A DNA stretch of 35,313 bases from the NCBI GenBank assembly GCA_016926805.1, contig JAFGNV010000082.1, positions 1-35,313 of the forward strand. Reading direction: 5' to 3'. The notes beneath the pieces are model-generated. The model saw only the letters and a list, made by a program, of their open reading frames with translations, was not told the DNA's origin and did no database searches. Origin of the DNA: Anaerolineae bacterium (GTDB taxonomy: Bacteria; Chloroflexota; Anaerolineae; 4572-78; J111). Each line of letters opens with the position of its first letter. The first letter of the stretch is position 1. Below are positions 25,236-33,172 of this stretch, one piece after another. Made by a program: the position numbers and the translations under genes.

Positions 25236-26780
25236 ATGCACACCAAAGCCAGAATTACCCATCTTATTCGTTCCACCGGTATTTTGATGGCCGCGTTTCT
25301 GGTCAACAAATTCCTGGCCCTGGGACAGCGCATCGTCATTGCCCGCGCCTTTGGCACCGGCAGCGATTACGATGCGTATGTGGCCGCCTTTCGCCTGCCG
25401 GAGATTCTCTTTATGCTCATCGTCGGTGGCGCGTTGGGCACCGCCTTCATCCCCATTCTCAGCGAACGTTTGACCCGCCAGCCAGGGGAAGATGCTGAAG
25501 GCTGGAAACTGGCCAGCAGTGTGCTGAACACGGTGCTGGTGGTGGTGATCGGCCTGTCTGTGCTGGGGGCTATCTTTGCCCTGCCTCTGGTCCGGCGAGT
25601 CGTTGCGCCCGGTTTTTCCCCGGAGAATCAAATGCTGACCGCCAATCTGATGCGGCTGGCCCTGGTTTCCACCATCATCTTCAGTGTCAGCAGCCTGGTG
25701 GGGGCTGTGTTGAACACCCGCCAGCATTTTGTTTTGCCCGCCATGGCCCCGCTGGTATACAACCTGGGCATTATTTTGGGCGCTCTTTATCTGGCTCCGG
25801 CCATGGGGGTGTATGGTCTCACCCTGGGGGCGGTGCTGGGGTCGCTGGGGCATTTGCTGGTGCAAACGCCGGGTCTCATCCGTTACGGCGCCAAATACTC
25901 TCCTATGTTTGGTTGGCAAGACCCGGACCTCCGGCGTGTCCTCAAGTTGATGGGACCTCGGGTGCTGAATGTGGCGGTGATTCAGTTGAACTTTGTGGTT
26001 ATTTTTATGCTGGCTTCATATTTGGGCGAGGGCAGCGTGTCGGCCTTGGATTACGGCTGGGATTTAATGCAATTTCCGCAAACTATCATCGGCTCGGCCA
26101 TTGGCATTGTCCTGTTCCCCACCCTGTCGGAACTGGCCGCCCGGGGCGACCTGCCCGGCCTGCGCCACACCATGTCCCTGACCCTGCGCATCATCCTGGT
26201 GCTGGCTATCCCGGCCATGGTCGGCCTGATAGTGCTGGGCCGGCCCATCATTCAGGTGATGTTCGAGCGGGGCGAATTTGGCCCAGATTCGACCGCTGCC
26301 GTCTACCAGTCGCTCAAGTTCTGGGCGTTGGCCCTGGTTGGACACTCGGCGCTGGAGGTGGTCAACCGGACCTTTTATGCCCAAAAGGATACGATCACGC
26401 CGCTGCTGACCTCGCTGGTCAGTATGGTCATCAACCTGGGTCTGGCCTTGGCCCTTTACCAGACGCTTCTGGCCGGTGGGCTGGCCCTTTCCAACGGTGC
26501 GGCAGTAACGGTAGAGGTTCTGTTAATGCTGGTTATTGCTCATCACCGGATGGGCGGCATCGAGGCCAAAGCTACGCTCAACACGTTGGGACGCGCTCTC
26601 CTGGCTGCCGGAGCAATGGGAGTGGCCGTGATTGCCTTCACCACCGCCTTGCCTGCCCTGCACCCCATTTTGATTATTGTTGGGGGGGGTACGCTGGGAA
26701 TAACAGTCTATCTTGCAGCCGGTCTACTCCTGAATGTTGCCGAATTTCGTCTGATTCCTCGATTACTCGCTTCGAAATAA
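25236..26780 (+). CDS. murJ: MurJ/MviN lipid II flippase
   Basis: 514 residues with about 14 TM helices and MOP-exporter features. The family start is clear: a hydrophobic first helix, then VIARAFGTGSDYDAYVAAFRLPE and LIVGGALGTAFIPILSE, followed by the later GEFGPDSTAAV and NRTFYAQKDTITPL motifs. MurJ flips lipid II across the inner membrane for peptidoglycan synthesis. Some paralogues in glycan clusters flip other lipid-linked saccharides, so whether this is the housekeeping copy or a cluster-specific one is open. ATG 25236 is 12 nt after the preceding glycosyltransferase stop. Confidence 0.94.
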   Translation: MHTKARITHLIRSTGILMAAFLVNKFLALGQRIVIARAFGTGSDYDAYVAAFRLPEILFMLIVGGALGTAFIPILSERLTRQPGEDAEGWKLASSVLNTVLVVVIGLSVLGAIFALPLVRRVVAPGFSPENQMLTANLMRLALVSTIIFSVSSLVGAVLNTRQHFVLPAMAPLVYNLGIILGALYLAPAMGVYGLTLGAVLGSLGHLLVQTPGLIRYGAKYSPMFGWQDPDLRRVLKLMGPRVLNVAVIQLNFVVIFMLASYLGEGSVSALDYGWDLMQFPQTIIGSAIGIVLFPTLSELAARGDLPGLRHTMSLTLRIILVLAIPAMVGLIVLGRPIIQVMFERGEFGPDSTAAVYQSLKFWALALVGHSALEVVNRTFYAQKDTITPLLTSLVSMVINLGLALALYQTLLAGGLALSNGAAVTVEVLLMLVIAHHRMGGIEAKATLNTLGRALLAAGAMGVAVIAFTTALPALHPILIIVGGGTLGITVYLAAGLLLNVAEFRLIPRLLASK

Positions 26781-26788
26781 ACTTTCGC

Positions 26789-26816
26789 TAGACACGCGCC
26801 AGAATTGTTGTAAAAT
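26789..26816 (+). promoter_or_regulatory. promoter of the second ATPase cassette
   Basis: TAGACA (26789-26794), 16 bp spacer, TAAAAT (26811-26816), immediately after murJ. The start near 26823 would give a leader of about 37-50 nt containing the hairpin at 26841-26856. Confidence 0.5.
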
Positions 26817-26840
26817 ACTATGTCTCACTCCGTAATTCAA

Positions 26841-26856
26841 CTCCGACACTTCGGAG
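26841..26856 (+). promoter_or_regulatory. small hairpin that covers the Shine-Dalgarno sequence
   Basis: CTCCG (26841-26845) pairs with CGGAG (26852-26856) across a 6-nt loop, and the CGGAG arm is part of the ribosome site CGGAGGGG. The hairpin could hide the site and lower or control translation of the ATPase. The stem is only 5 bp, so the effect is uncertain. Confidence 0.4.
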
Positions 26857-26859
26857 GGG

Positions 26860-28020
26860 ATGGATGATAACATGGGCATGTCGCCAGAAAAATTTGCCCA
26901 ATCGCTAACCCGGGCGATTCATCAAATCCGGCTTTGCGAGTCGAAAACGGAAAAAAAGACCATTCGTATGATTCAGGATGAGTTAGGTTATGCCCTGGGC
27001 AAAGAAGGCGGCTCTTGTATTGAATATTGGCGCAAAGGGCACATTCCGGCCTCCGCCGACGATGTAGAAAAACTGGCCCGGGAACTGGCCAGGCGAGGGG
27101 GTTTCAACCAGCTCGAATTTGAGCAGTTTCTGACCAGCGCCGGTCATTCCGCCCCTACCGGCCGGGGACAAGAGCTATTTGCCAGCGAAGAACTTGCGCC
27201 CTTCATCGTCGGCCCGCCGATTATTCACCCTCGCCAATTTTTTGGGCGCCAAGGCGAATTGAAACGGATTTTTGGTTTATGGAAACGTTTTCCCTTGCAA
27301 AACGTGGCGATAATCGGGTTACATCGTAGCGGCAAAACTTCGCTCCTGCGTTATTTGGCGACCATCACCACGGCTACACCGGCACAGTTACGCCCCGGCC
27401 AGCGAACCGATTGGCTGCCCCGGCCGGAACGGTATCAATGGGTTTTTGTAGACTTTCAGGATGCGCGAATGGGCCAGCAGGAAAAGCTGCTACGCCACTT
27501 GCTGTCCAACCTGAATATGCCTGTGCCCGGCCCATGCGACCTGAGTAATTTTATGGACATTGTCAGCCGTCACCTACAAACGCCGGCCGTCATCCTGATG
27601 GATGAAATTGGCGCGGGTCTGGCCTCGCCGGAATTGGATCAACAATTCTGGTGGAGTTTGCGTTCGCTCGGCAGCAATTACACGGGGGGCAAACTGGCGT
27701 TTGTACTGACCGCTCATGAAATGCCAGCGCTTCTGGCTCACGAATATAATAAACCGTCTCCTTTTTTTAATATCTTTGGTCATACCCTGAAGCTGGGACC
27801 CTTGAGCGAGGCAGAAGCGCGGGAACTGATTACCAGCTCGCCCAAACCGTTCAGTCCCGCTGATGCGGCCTGGATTCTGGCCCAAAGTGGACGGTGGCCC
27901 GCACTCCTGCAAATCCTGTGCGACACCCGCCTGACGGCCTGGGAAGTTGGGCAAACCGACGACGCCTGGCAGGAAGAGGGTTTGCGCCGGATAGCACCTT
28001 ATCGGTACCTGTTAGCCTAA
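26860..28020 (+). CDS. P-loop ATPase with helical N-terminal domain
   Basis: 386 residues, no TM helix. The N-terminal domain (about 8-92) is helical with a pattern IRMIQDELGYALGKEGGSC, EYWRKGHIPAS and ARELARRGG, which looks like a small DNA- or protein-binding adaptor seen before STAND-type NTPases; I cannot name it with certainty. The ATPase has FFGRQGELKRI (127-137), Walker A GLHRSGKTS (153-161) and Walker B VILMDEIG (244-251), followed by a sensor-like FVLTAHE and a short helical C-terminus. It fits the ATPase_2/ORC1-like AAA group. Three in-frame ATGs (26860, 26872, 26878) are possible; the Shine-Dalgarno at 26853-26859 is too close to the first. The following gene, also an ATPase, starts 15 nt after its stop. 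Confidence 0.82.
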   Translation: MDDNMGMSPEKFAQSLTRAIHQIRLCESKTEKKTIRMIQDELGYALGKEGGSCIEYWRKGHIPASADDVEKLARELARRGGFNQLEFEQFLTSAGHSAPTGRGQELFASEELAPFIVGPPIIHPRQFFGRQGELKRIFGLWKRFPLQNVAIIGLHRSGKTSLLRYLATITTATPAQLRPGQRTDWLPRPERYQWVFVDFQDARMGQQEKLLRHLLSNLNMPVPGPCDLSNFMDIVSRHLQTPAVILMDEIGAGLASPELDQQFWWSLRSLGSNYTGGKLAFVLTAHEMPALLAHEYNKPSPFFNIFGHTLKLGPLSEAEARELITSSPKPFSPADAAWILAQSGRWPALLQILCDTRLTAWEVGQTDDAWQEEGLRRIAPYRYLLA

Positions 28021-28035
28021 CGTGAGTTTCAGCCA

Positions 28036-30864
28036 ATGAATGCCCAAAACCAGACTGCCTACACCGATGCGCCTGAGCTGCATCCCAATCTTATTTTGGG
28101 CAGTTTGCACCTGTTTTTTTGGCTTTTTTTCCACCCGGCAGCCTGGTGTAACTATATTATCCGGATCGATCCCTCCCTGCGTTCCGATTTCACACTGGCC
28201 GAGTTAACTCGGATCCGGTGGCAAATTCCGGCCTTGCGGCGGTTGCTGCTGCAAATATACGTGGTCTGGCCTCTCCTGGTCGGCCTGGCGGTTGGTTTGA
28301 CCTTATGGAAAATGGGCGCATCTCCCAACACGATGGTGGTGCCTGTGGCCTACGTGATGGCCATTTGCCTGACCCTCAACTTGATGATTGGGGCGGTGGT
28401 CAACCTGGCCGCCGGGCTGTTGAGCGGCGTGCTGGTTGGCCTGGCGGCTGGCATCGTGGCGACAGTTACCCGTGATTATGTAGGTAGTATCGCGGTTCCC
28501 ACGGCCATCAGTATTGCCATTGGCGCAGCAAGCGCAATCGGTAGTAACCTGGCCTGCCAGCGTCCTGTCGTTTCGTCAGGCGGGCAGACCCCGGCTATAC
28601 CTCTAAAGGCGCCCGGCAGACGAGTCCAGCTAGGTGGGGTTGTGATAGGGGTCCTGGTGGGGGTGGTGGCAGTAAATTTAATCCGGATCGGTTTGACCGC
28701 TCTGGGGGGACTGGCCATCGGCCTGACCGAAGACACAGGCTACAATCTGGCCCGCACCATTGTCGTCGGGGCGTCGTTTGGCGTGGCTCTCGGCTGGCGT
28801 CGCGGTATCCCGGCCGGCGTCATCGGGGGTCTGGTGGTGGGCCTAGCTTACGCCACCACCATTATTGCCTGGAAAGACGGCTGGACCGGCCTGGCCATCG
28901 GCCTGACCAGCGGGACGTTGTTCGGGACATCGTTTGGGGTGACGGTGGTGTTACCCTACGTTTTGGCCGAACGCATGGCCGGCCCCTGGGCCGGGGCGTG
29001 GGCCGGCGCGCTGGGGAGCTGGGGTCGGCACGTTTTTCGGAACAACGCCCCGCTCTGGCCTGTTTTGCCGTTGGGGGTGGCCGGCATCTGCCTGGGGATG
29101 GCCATGGTCTGGTGGCGACCGGTGGCGCTCTATCCCCTGCTGGCCGCGTGGAACCTCAGCCTCTACCAGATTGACAAACGACGGCCCGGCCATCGCCCCA
29201 GTTTACTGCGATGGCAGTCTGCTTTTTGGGACGAATTTCAACACCTGCCGCTGACCGGCCTGGACGACCACCTGCTCTTGGTGATTGAGCGTAACCCGAT
29301 CGAGGGTCAGGCCGCGATGGAATATCTGAGCACAAGCCGCCAGCGATGGGCGGTGCAAGGCGTTCAACTCGAATTGGAGGCGCGGCAGTTGGAAGGCTAC
29401 GCTGACATAACGGCCCTTAGTCAGGCTTACCGGCAGATGGCGTCCAGTGTGCTCACGTCCAGCAAGCTGGCCGGTCCTGCTAATGGGCTGCTACGCCATT
29501 TCAGCCATCTCAGTCAAGATATTGAAGCAGCGCTCAACCAAACCTCAGCCTACCACCAACGTCTGGCGCTCAACACAATTGGGGAGCGCCTGAACAGTTT
29601 GGTGCGCGAATTGACCGTCAGCAGCGAACCTTACGCAATCCGGTTCTATCCTATTGCCGCCCGCTGGCGACAGATTGTTACCGATTACGGGCGTAAGCTG
29701 GCCGGAGTGGTCGAACAGAGCCAGGAGATTGACAATCCCTACATCGTCGGCGTTCCGTTGACGGAACAGCAAGAAATTTTTGTGGGACGGGCCGACGTTG
29801 TGGCCCGCATCGAGCAATTACTACTGGATCGACGCCGCCCGCCCCTGCTGCTTTACGGCCAGCGGCGCATGGGCAAAACTTCGCTGCTCCGCAACCTGGG
29901 ACGTTTGTTACCGCATCCCATCATTCCGCTCTTTGTCGATGGGCAAAAAATCTCCCTGGCCAGCGATTATCCCGACTTCCTTTACAACATCGCCGCCGAG
30001 ATGAGAAAGTCGGCCGAACAGCAACGAAACCTTAACCTGCCGCTTTTCAACCGTGACGCGCTGGCAGCCAATCCATTTACTCACTTCAATGAATGGCTGG
30101 ATGAAGTGGAACAGTTTTTGACCGCGCAAGGAGACTACACCGCCCTGCTCGCCCTGGACGAGTTTGAAATGCTGGAGCAGGTGTTGCACAAAGGCCGCTT
30201 CGACGAGGCGGACGTTTTGAGTTTGCTGCGCCACATCATCCAACATCGCTCTCGTTTTAAGGTGATGCTGGCCGGTTCCCATACCCTGGAGGAATTTCAG
30301 CGCTGGGCCAGTTATCTGATTAACGTGCAGGTGGTCAAAATTGGCTACCTGGAAAGGGACGAGGCCCGCCAGCTCGTCGAGCAGCCAGTGAAAAATTTTG
30401 CCCTGCGTTACACGCCCGACGGATGCCAGCGGGTACTCGACCTGACGCGGGGGCACCCGGCGCTGATTCAGCTTCTGTGTTACGAAATTGTGGCTCTCAA
30501 AAACGAACAGCCCCCCGACCAGAATGAAGCAACGACGGCAAGCGGGCGCGGCCTGGCTCGCCGGGAAGACGTCGAGTTGGCCGTAACCAGGGCGTTGAAC
30601 AGCGGTAGCTTCTTCTTTGCCGACATTCAGCAGAACCAGGTCGATCAGCCTGGCCTGGCCCTCCTGCGTTTTATGGCCGCCCAGGGCGAGAGCGCCACGG
30701 TCAGTCGAGATGAACTGCCTGGCTTTGGCGCGGCTGACCTGGAGCCGACCCTGGCCGGGCTGCTGCGGCGCGATTTGATTGAGGCCACAGCGGGGGGGTA
30801 TCGTTTTCAGGTGGAACTAATCCGGCGCTGGTTCGAGGCAGGCCGAGTTAACCCGGCAGAGTAG
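28036..30864 (+). CDS. polytopic membrane protein with C-terminal AAA ATPase domain
   Basis: 942 residues. Residues 20-370 are membrane-embedded, with many Gly/Ala/Val-rich helices (for example 72-92, 100-145, 198-225, 240-310, 340-360). A helical region follows (about 400-560), then an AAA domain entered by IFVGRADVVARIEQLL, with Walker A YGQRRMGKTS (607-616), Walker B ALLALDEFE (703-711), LAGSHT and RGHPALIQLLCYE, ending in a winged-helix part (about 850-940). The ATPase therefore lies on the cytoplasmic side of a channel-like or sensor-like membrane domain. It is paired with the soluble ATPase upstream (15 nt gap). The combination suggests a membrane NTPase switch, but no function is established. 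No effector nuclease, TIR or protease domain is visible. Confidence 0.82.
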   Translation: MNAQNQTAYTDAPELHPNLILGSLHLFFWLFFHPAAWCNYIIRIDPSLRSDFTLAELTRIRWQIPALRRLLLQIYVVWPLLVGLAVGLTLWKMGASPNTMVVPVAYVMAICLTLNLMIGAVVNLAAGLLSGVLVGLAAGIVATVTRDYVGSIAVPTAISIAIGAASAIGSNLACQRPVVSSGGQTPAIPLKAPGRRVQLGGVVIGVLVGVVAVNLIRIGLTALGGLAIGLTEDTGYNLARTIVVGASFGVALGWRRGIPAGVIGGLVVGLAYATTIIAWKDGWTGLAIGLTSGTLFGTSFGVTVVLPYVLAERMAGPWAGAWAGALGSWGRHVFRNNAPLWPVLPLGVAGICLGMAMVWWRPVALYPLLAAWNLSLYQIDKRRPGHRPSLLRWQSAFWDEFQHLPLTGLDDHLLLVIERNPIEGQAAMEYLSTSRQRWAVQGVQLELEARQLEGYADITALSQAYRQMASSVLTSSKLAGPANGLLRHFSHLSQDIEAALNQTSAYHQRLALNTIGERLNSLVRELTVSSEPYAIRFYPIAARWRQIVTDYGRKLAGVVEQSQEIDNPYIVGVPLTEQQEIFVGRADVVARIEQLLLDRRRPPLLLYGQRRMGKTSLLRNLGRLLPHPIIPLFVDGQKISLASDYPDFLYNIAAEMRKSAEQQRNLNLPLFNRDALAANPFTHFNEWLDEVEQFLTAQGDYTALLALDEFEMLEQVLHKGRFDEADVLSLLRHIIQHRSRFKVMLAGSHTLEEFQRWASYLINVQVVKIGYLERDEARQLVEQPVKNFALRYTPDGCQRVLDLTRGHPALIQLLCYEIVALKNEQPPDQNEATTASGRGLARREDVELAVTRALNSGSFFFADIQQNQVDQPGLALLRFMAAQGESATVSRDELPGFGAADLEPTLAGLLRRDLIEATAGGYRFQVELIRRWFEAGRVNPAE

Positions 30865-30917
30865 GGTGAGAGGAAATCTCCGTCACCAGCAAAATCAAAC
30901 TATCGGCCGAACTTGAT

Positions 30918-31388
30918 TTATTGCGGCAAGATGGAGGTCAGGGTCCGTGATACTTGCTGCAGCTCACCTGAATGCCCACGCAGGCGATTCACGTCGCCCG
31001 TTTTCAAGCCCACGTTTATGTCTTTAATTGCCTTAGAGGTGTTGGGACTATCATCAATTATCTGCTGAGTGATACGCTCCATCGTGGTAGCCAAATCCAA
31101 CAACTTGGGTGGAACCAGCGGAATATTTTTGAGCAAAGGTAATAATATATCAAGCACGCTATTGACCGTGCCCGCATACTTGACTGTCAGCGTGTGCAAT
31201 ATGCCAAATGTGTCAGTTAATTGAATCCCAATCTCCTGAATGGTATCAATCATTTCCTTGTGCTCATTGATCATACTGGTAATGTCTTGCAGTGAATCGG
31301 TCAGTTTATCTGAAAACTTAACATATCCCCCTCGCGTAGCAGAGGGTAATTTAACCGGACTACGTGACTTGGATTTTTTGGTGGGCAT
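30918..31388 (-). CDS. small helical protein of unknown function
   Basis: 156 residues with a basic N-terminus (MPTKKSKSRSP) and long amphipathic helices without a TM helix or Cys. Heptad-like spacing is visible (FSDKLTDSLQDITSMINEH, IQEIGIQLTDTFGILHTL, LDILLPLLKNIPLVPPKLL). I recognise no family. The gene is well supported: AGGAGGT (31393-31399) sits 4 nt before the ATG, and a good promoter (31447-31474) lies upstream. It converges on the membrane ATPase gene (53 nt between stop codons). It could be a structural or adaptor protein; nothing more can be said. Confidence 0.75.
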   Translation of the reverse strand: MPTKKSKSRSPVKLPSATRGGYVKFSDKLTDSLQDITSMINEHKEMIDTIQEIGIQLTDTFGILHTLTVKYAGTVNSVLDILLPLLKNIPLVPPKLLDLATTMERITQQIIDDSPNTSKAIKDINVGLKTGDVNRLRGHSGELQQVSRTLTSILPQ

Positions 31389-31446
31389 AACTACCTCCTA
31401 ATTAAAGTAAATGAGAGAACGTTTCTGTTTTGATATTTCCACCCCA

Positions 31447-31474
31447 ATTATATCCAATTTGGACTTGATGTAAA
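31447..31474 (-). promoter_or_regulatory. promoter of the small helical protein
   Basis: On the minus strand TTTACA (31469-31474), 16 bp, perfect TATAAT (31447-31452). An 11-nt direct repeat TTGATGTAAAT on the plus strand occurs at 31465-31475 (over the -35) and 31500-31510, 35 nt apart, and might be an operator. Confidence 0.6.
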
Positions 31475-31549
31475 TCTGGCCTTTGAGGCCGGGGTGATTT
31501 TGATGTAAATTCCGGGGGAGTGTTTCGACCACGACATGAGTTAAGGTGA

Positions 31550-31706
31550 TAGGACTTACGCAGTTGGTGGTTTAAATGTCATTTCGAGCGACGAAAGGGC
31601 CTGACAAGTCAGGAGCGAGAAATCCCTAAATAGGTGTCTTGCCAGCAACCTTTTCAGGGATTTCTCGTCGCAAGCTCCTCGAATGACATAAATTGCGTAA
31701 GCCCTA
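31550..31706. mobile_element. MITE-like element with TA-flanked terminal inverted repeats
   Basis: Ends are TAGGACTTACGCA (31550-31562) and TGCGTAAGCCCTA (31694-31706), complementary except one base, with TA at both outer edges as for IS630/Tc1-mariner targets. Inside are ATGTCATTTCGAG (31576-31588) against CTCGAATGACAT (31678-31689), and GAGAAATCCCT against AGGGATTTCTC. At 157 bp it has no room for a transposase, so it would be mobilised in trans. The rest of the gap 31389-31826 holds the promoter above and a plus-strand terminator, and no gene. Confidence 0.8.
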
Positions 31707-31732
31707 AAGGTGAGAACTACTACGGAGGATAG

Positions 31733-31765
31733 GACACGGCGCAAAGGCGCGGTGTCTTTTTCTTT
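31733..31765 (+). terminator. intrinsic terminator reading on the plus strand
   Basis: GACACGGCGC (31733-31742), loop AAAG, GCGCGGTGTC (31747-31756), then TTTTTCTTT. The stem has one mismatch. It points rightwards although the nearest plus-strand gene ends at 30864 and a minus-strand gene lies between. On the minus strand it lies past the helicase stop but lacks a T-run. Confidence 0.6.
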
Positions 31766-31826
31766 ACGTGCATCCTTGTTTGACTCCTTGGGTCAGATAT
31801 TTTGAGATGCCGATCTCTCAGCATGG

Positions 31827-33056
31827 TTACCTGCCCGCCATCGTTCGCCAGCGGTCGGCCAGACTGCGGGATTGAGATGTTTGGCGGATCAATGCCTTGG
31901 CAGAGGGTTTGGCCCACGAGGGAACCGGCACATCGTAGTCAAAACCGGAGAGCGTTTTTCGCTCGATTTTGTAGCCGAGCAAATATTCGATCCGGTAAAT
32001 CATGGCCTCATCGTCGGGGGCCACCAGGGTTATGGCATCGCCGTCGGCCTGGGCGCGGGCGGTGCGGCCAATCCGGTGCACGTAATCTTCGGCGTGTTCC
32101 GGTACATCATAATTAATCACGTGCGAGATACCTTCTATATCCAGCCCGCGGGCGGCAATATTGGTGGCGACCAGAATTTGATACTTACCTGATCGGAATC
32201 CTTCCAGCGCGGCCAGTCGTTGTTGTTGCCTGAAATCACCATGGATGCAAGCCACAGAGGTTTTGGCCTGCCTGAGTTGTCGGGTGACAATATCGGCTTC
32301 CTGTTTGGTATCGGTAAAAACCAGCATACTACTGATTTCCATCTGCTCCAGCAAGGCAATGAGTAGTTGGGTTTTAAGATGCCTGGGCACGGGATAGAGG
32401 GCTTGCCGGATTGCCGCCGGGGGACGGGCTATGCCAATCTCGATCATCACCGGATTCTGCTGAAATTGACGGGTCAGGTTCAAGATAGGAGGAGACATGG
32501 TGGCGGAAAAAAGCATGGTCTGGCGCTGCCGGGGCATCTGGTTGACGATTTGTTTGATGTCGGGCAGAAATCCCATGTCCAACATCCGGTCGGCTTCGTC
32601 CAGTACCAATATCTGTAACTCCTTAAAATTTACATTTTTGCGCCGCAGATGATCCTGCAATCGACCCGGCGTGGCGATGACCACATCAACGCCACGGCGT
32701 AGTTGATTAATTTGGGGGCCCATTTTGGCTCCGCCGTAAATAGCCGCAATCTGTAAAGGGGTCTGGGCGGCTAATTTTCGCGCTTCCCCGGCAACTTGAA
32801 TCACCAACTCGCGGGTGGGGGCTAAAATCACCACGCGGGGATTTTTTGTTTTGTGCTGACCCTGTAACAATTGCTGCAAAGTCGGCAATAAAAAGGCAAC
32901 GGTCTTTCCGGTGCCGGTTTGTGCGCAACCGATAATATCACGTCCCGCCAGAGCGGGCGGAATGGCCTGCGCCTGGATGGGCATTGTTTCATTATATCCC
33001 ATGGCCGTAGTGGCCTTTTGCAGGGATTTGCTTAAATTGAATTCTGAAAAATACAT
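31827..33056 (-). CDS. DEAD-box ATP-dependent RNA helicase (RhlE/DeaD type)
   Basis: 409 residues with the full motif set: Q motif (MGYNETMPIQAQAIPPAL), I AQTGTGKT (45-52), Ia PTRELVIQ, Ib TPGR, II DEAD (153-156), III SAT (184-186), V ARGLDIEG and VI HRIGRTAR. There is only a short basic tail after the second RecA domain, so it is the compact form near RhlE rather than long CsdA/DeaD. Such enzymes unwind short RNA duplexes in ribosome assembly and mRNA decay and are often cold-induced. The ATG (33054-33056) has AAGGAG 4 nt upstream. Its promoter (33144-33172) is followed by an intrinsic terminator before the ribosome site, pointing to control by attenuation. Confidence 0.95.
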   Translation of the reverse strand: MYFSEFNLSKSLQKATTAMGYNETMPIQAQAIPPALAGRDIIGCAQTGTGKTVAFLLPTLQQLLQGQHKTKNPRVVILAPTRELVIQVAGEARKLAAQTPLQIAAIYGGAKMGPQINQLRRGVDVVIATPGRLQDHLRRKNVNFKELQILVLDEADRMLDMGFLPDIKQIVNQMPRQRQTMLFSATMSPPILNLTRQFQQNPVMIEIGIARPPAAIRQALYPVPRHLKTQLLIALLEQMEISSMLVFTDTKQEADIVTRQLRQAKTSVACIHGDFRQQQRLAALEGFRSGKYQILVATNIAARGLDIEGISHVINYDVPEHAEDYVHRIGRTARAQADGDAITLVAPDDEAMIYRIEYLLGYKIERKTLSGFDYDVPVPSWAKPSAKALIRQTSQSRSLADRWRTMAGR

Positions 33057-33074
33057 AAAACTCCTTTAATTCAT

Positions 33075-33109
33075 AAAAAAACCGCTCCAATTCGTCGAAC
33101 CGGAGCGGT
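33075..33109 (-). terminator. intrinsic terminator inside the helicase leader
   Basis: On the minus strand ACCGCTCC (33102-33109) and GGAGCGGT (33081-33088) pair, followed by seven T (33075-33081). It lies after the likely transcription start (about 33137) and only 18 nt before the start codon, so transcripts must read through it to make helicase. An upstream CGGT could pair with the ACCG of the 5' arm, a weak possible antiterminator. Confidence 0.75.
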
Positions 33110-33143
33110 GAAGATTGCCAAACCGATTAACTTACAATTAATA

Positions 33144-33172
33144 GTTATACCAGTTAAGGGGGATTATGACAA
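33144..33172 (-). promoter_or_regulatory. promoter of the DEAD-box helicase
   Basis: Minus strand TTGTCA (33167-33172), 17 bp, TATAAC (33144-33149), one mismatch from consensus in each box. The predicted leader of about 80 nt contains the terminator at 33075-33109. Confidence 0.6.

Noticed and set aside
24834..25919. Long open frame of 361 codons on the minus strand
   Set aside because: It lies opposite the end of a GT-C gene and the start of murJ, both clearly coding, and its product is low-complexity Gln/Gly/His-rich with no domain.
25913..26791. Plus-strand open frame of 292 codons overlapping murJ
   Set aside because: It is the shifted-frame shadow of murJ, Pro/Gly/Arg-rich, with no recognisable domain.
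30865..30887. Hairpin after the membrane ATPase as a terminator
   Set aside because: The stem (GGTGA/TCACC with a bulge) is weak and has no T-run on either strand.
31556..31744. Minus-strand small open frame of 62 codons
   Set aside because: It falls within the MITE and its palindromes, and has no ribosome site.
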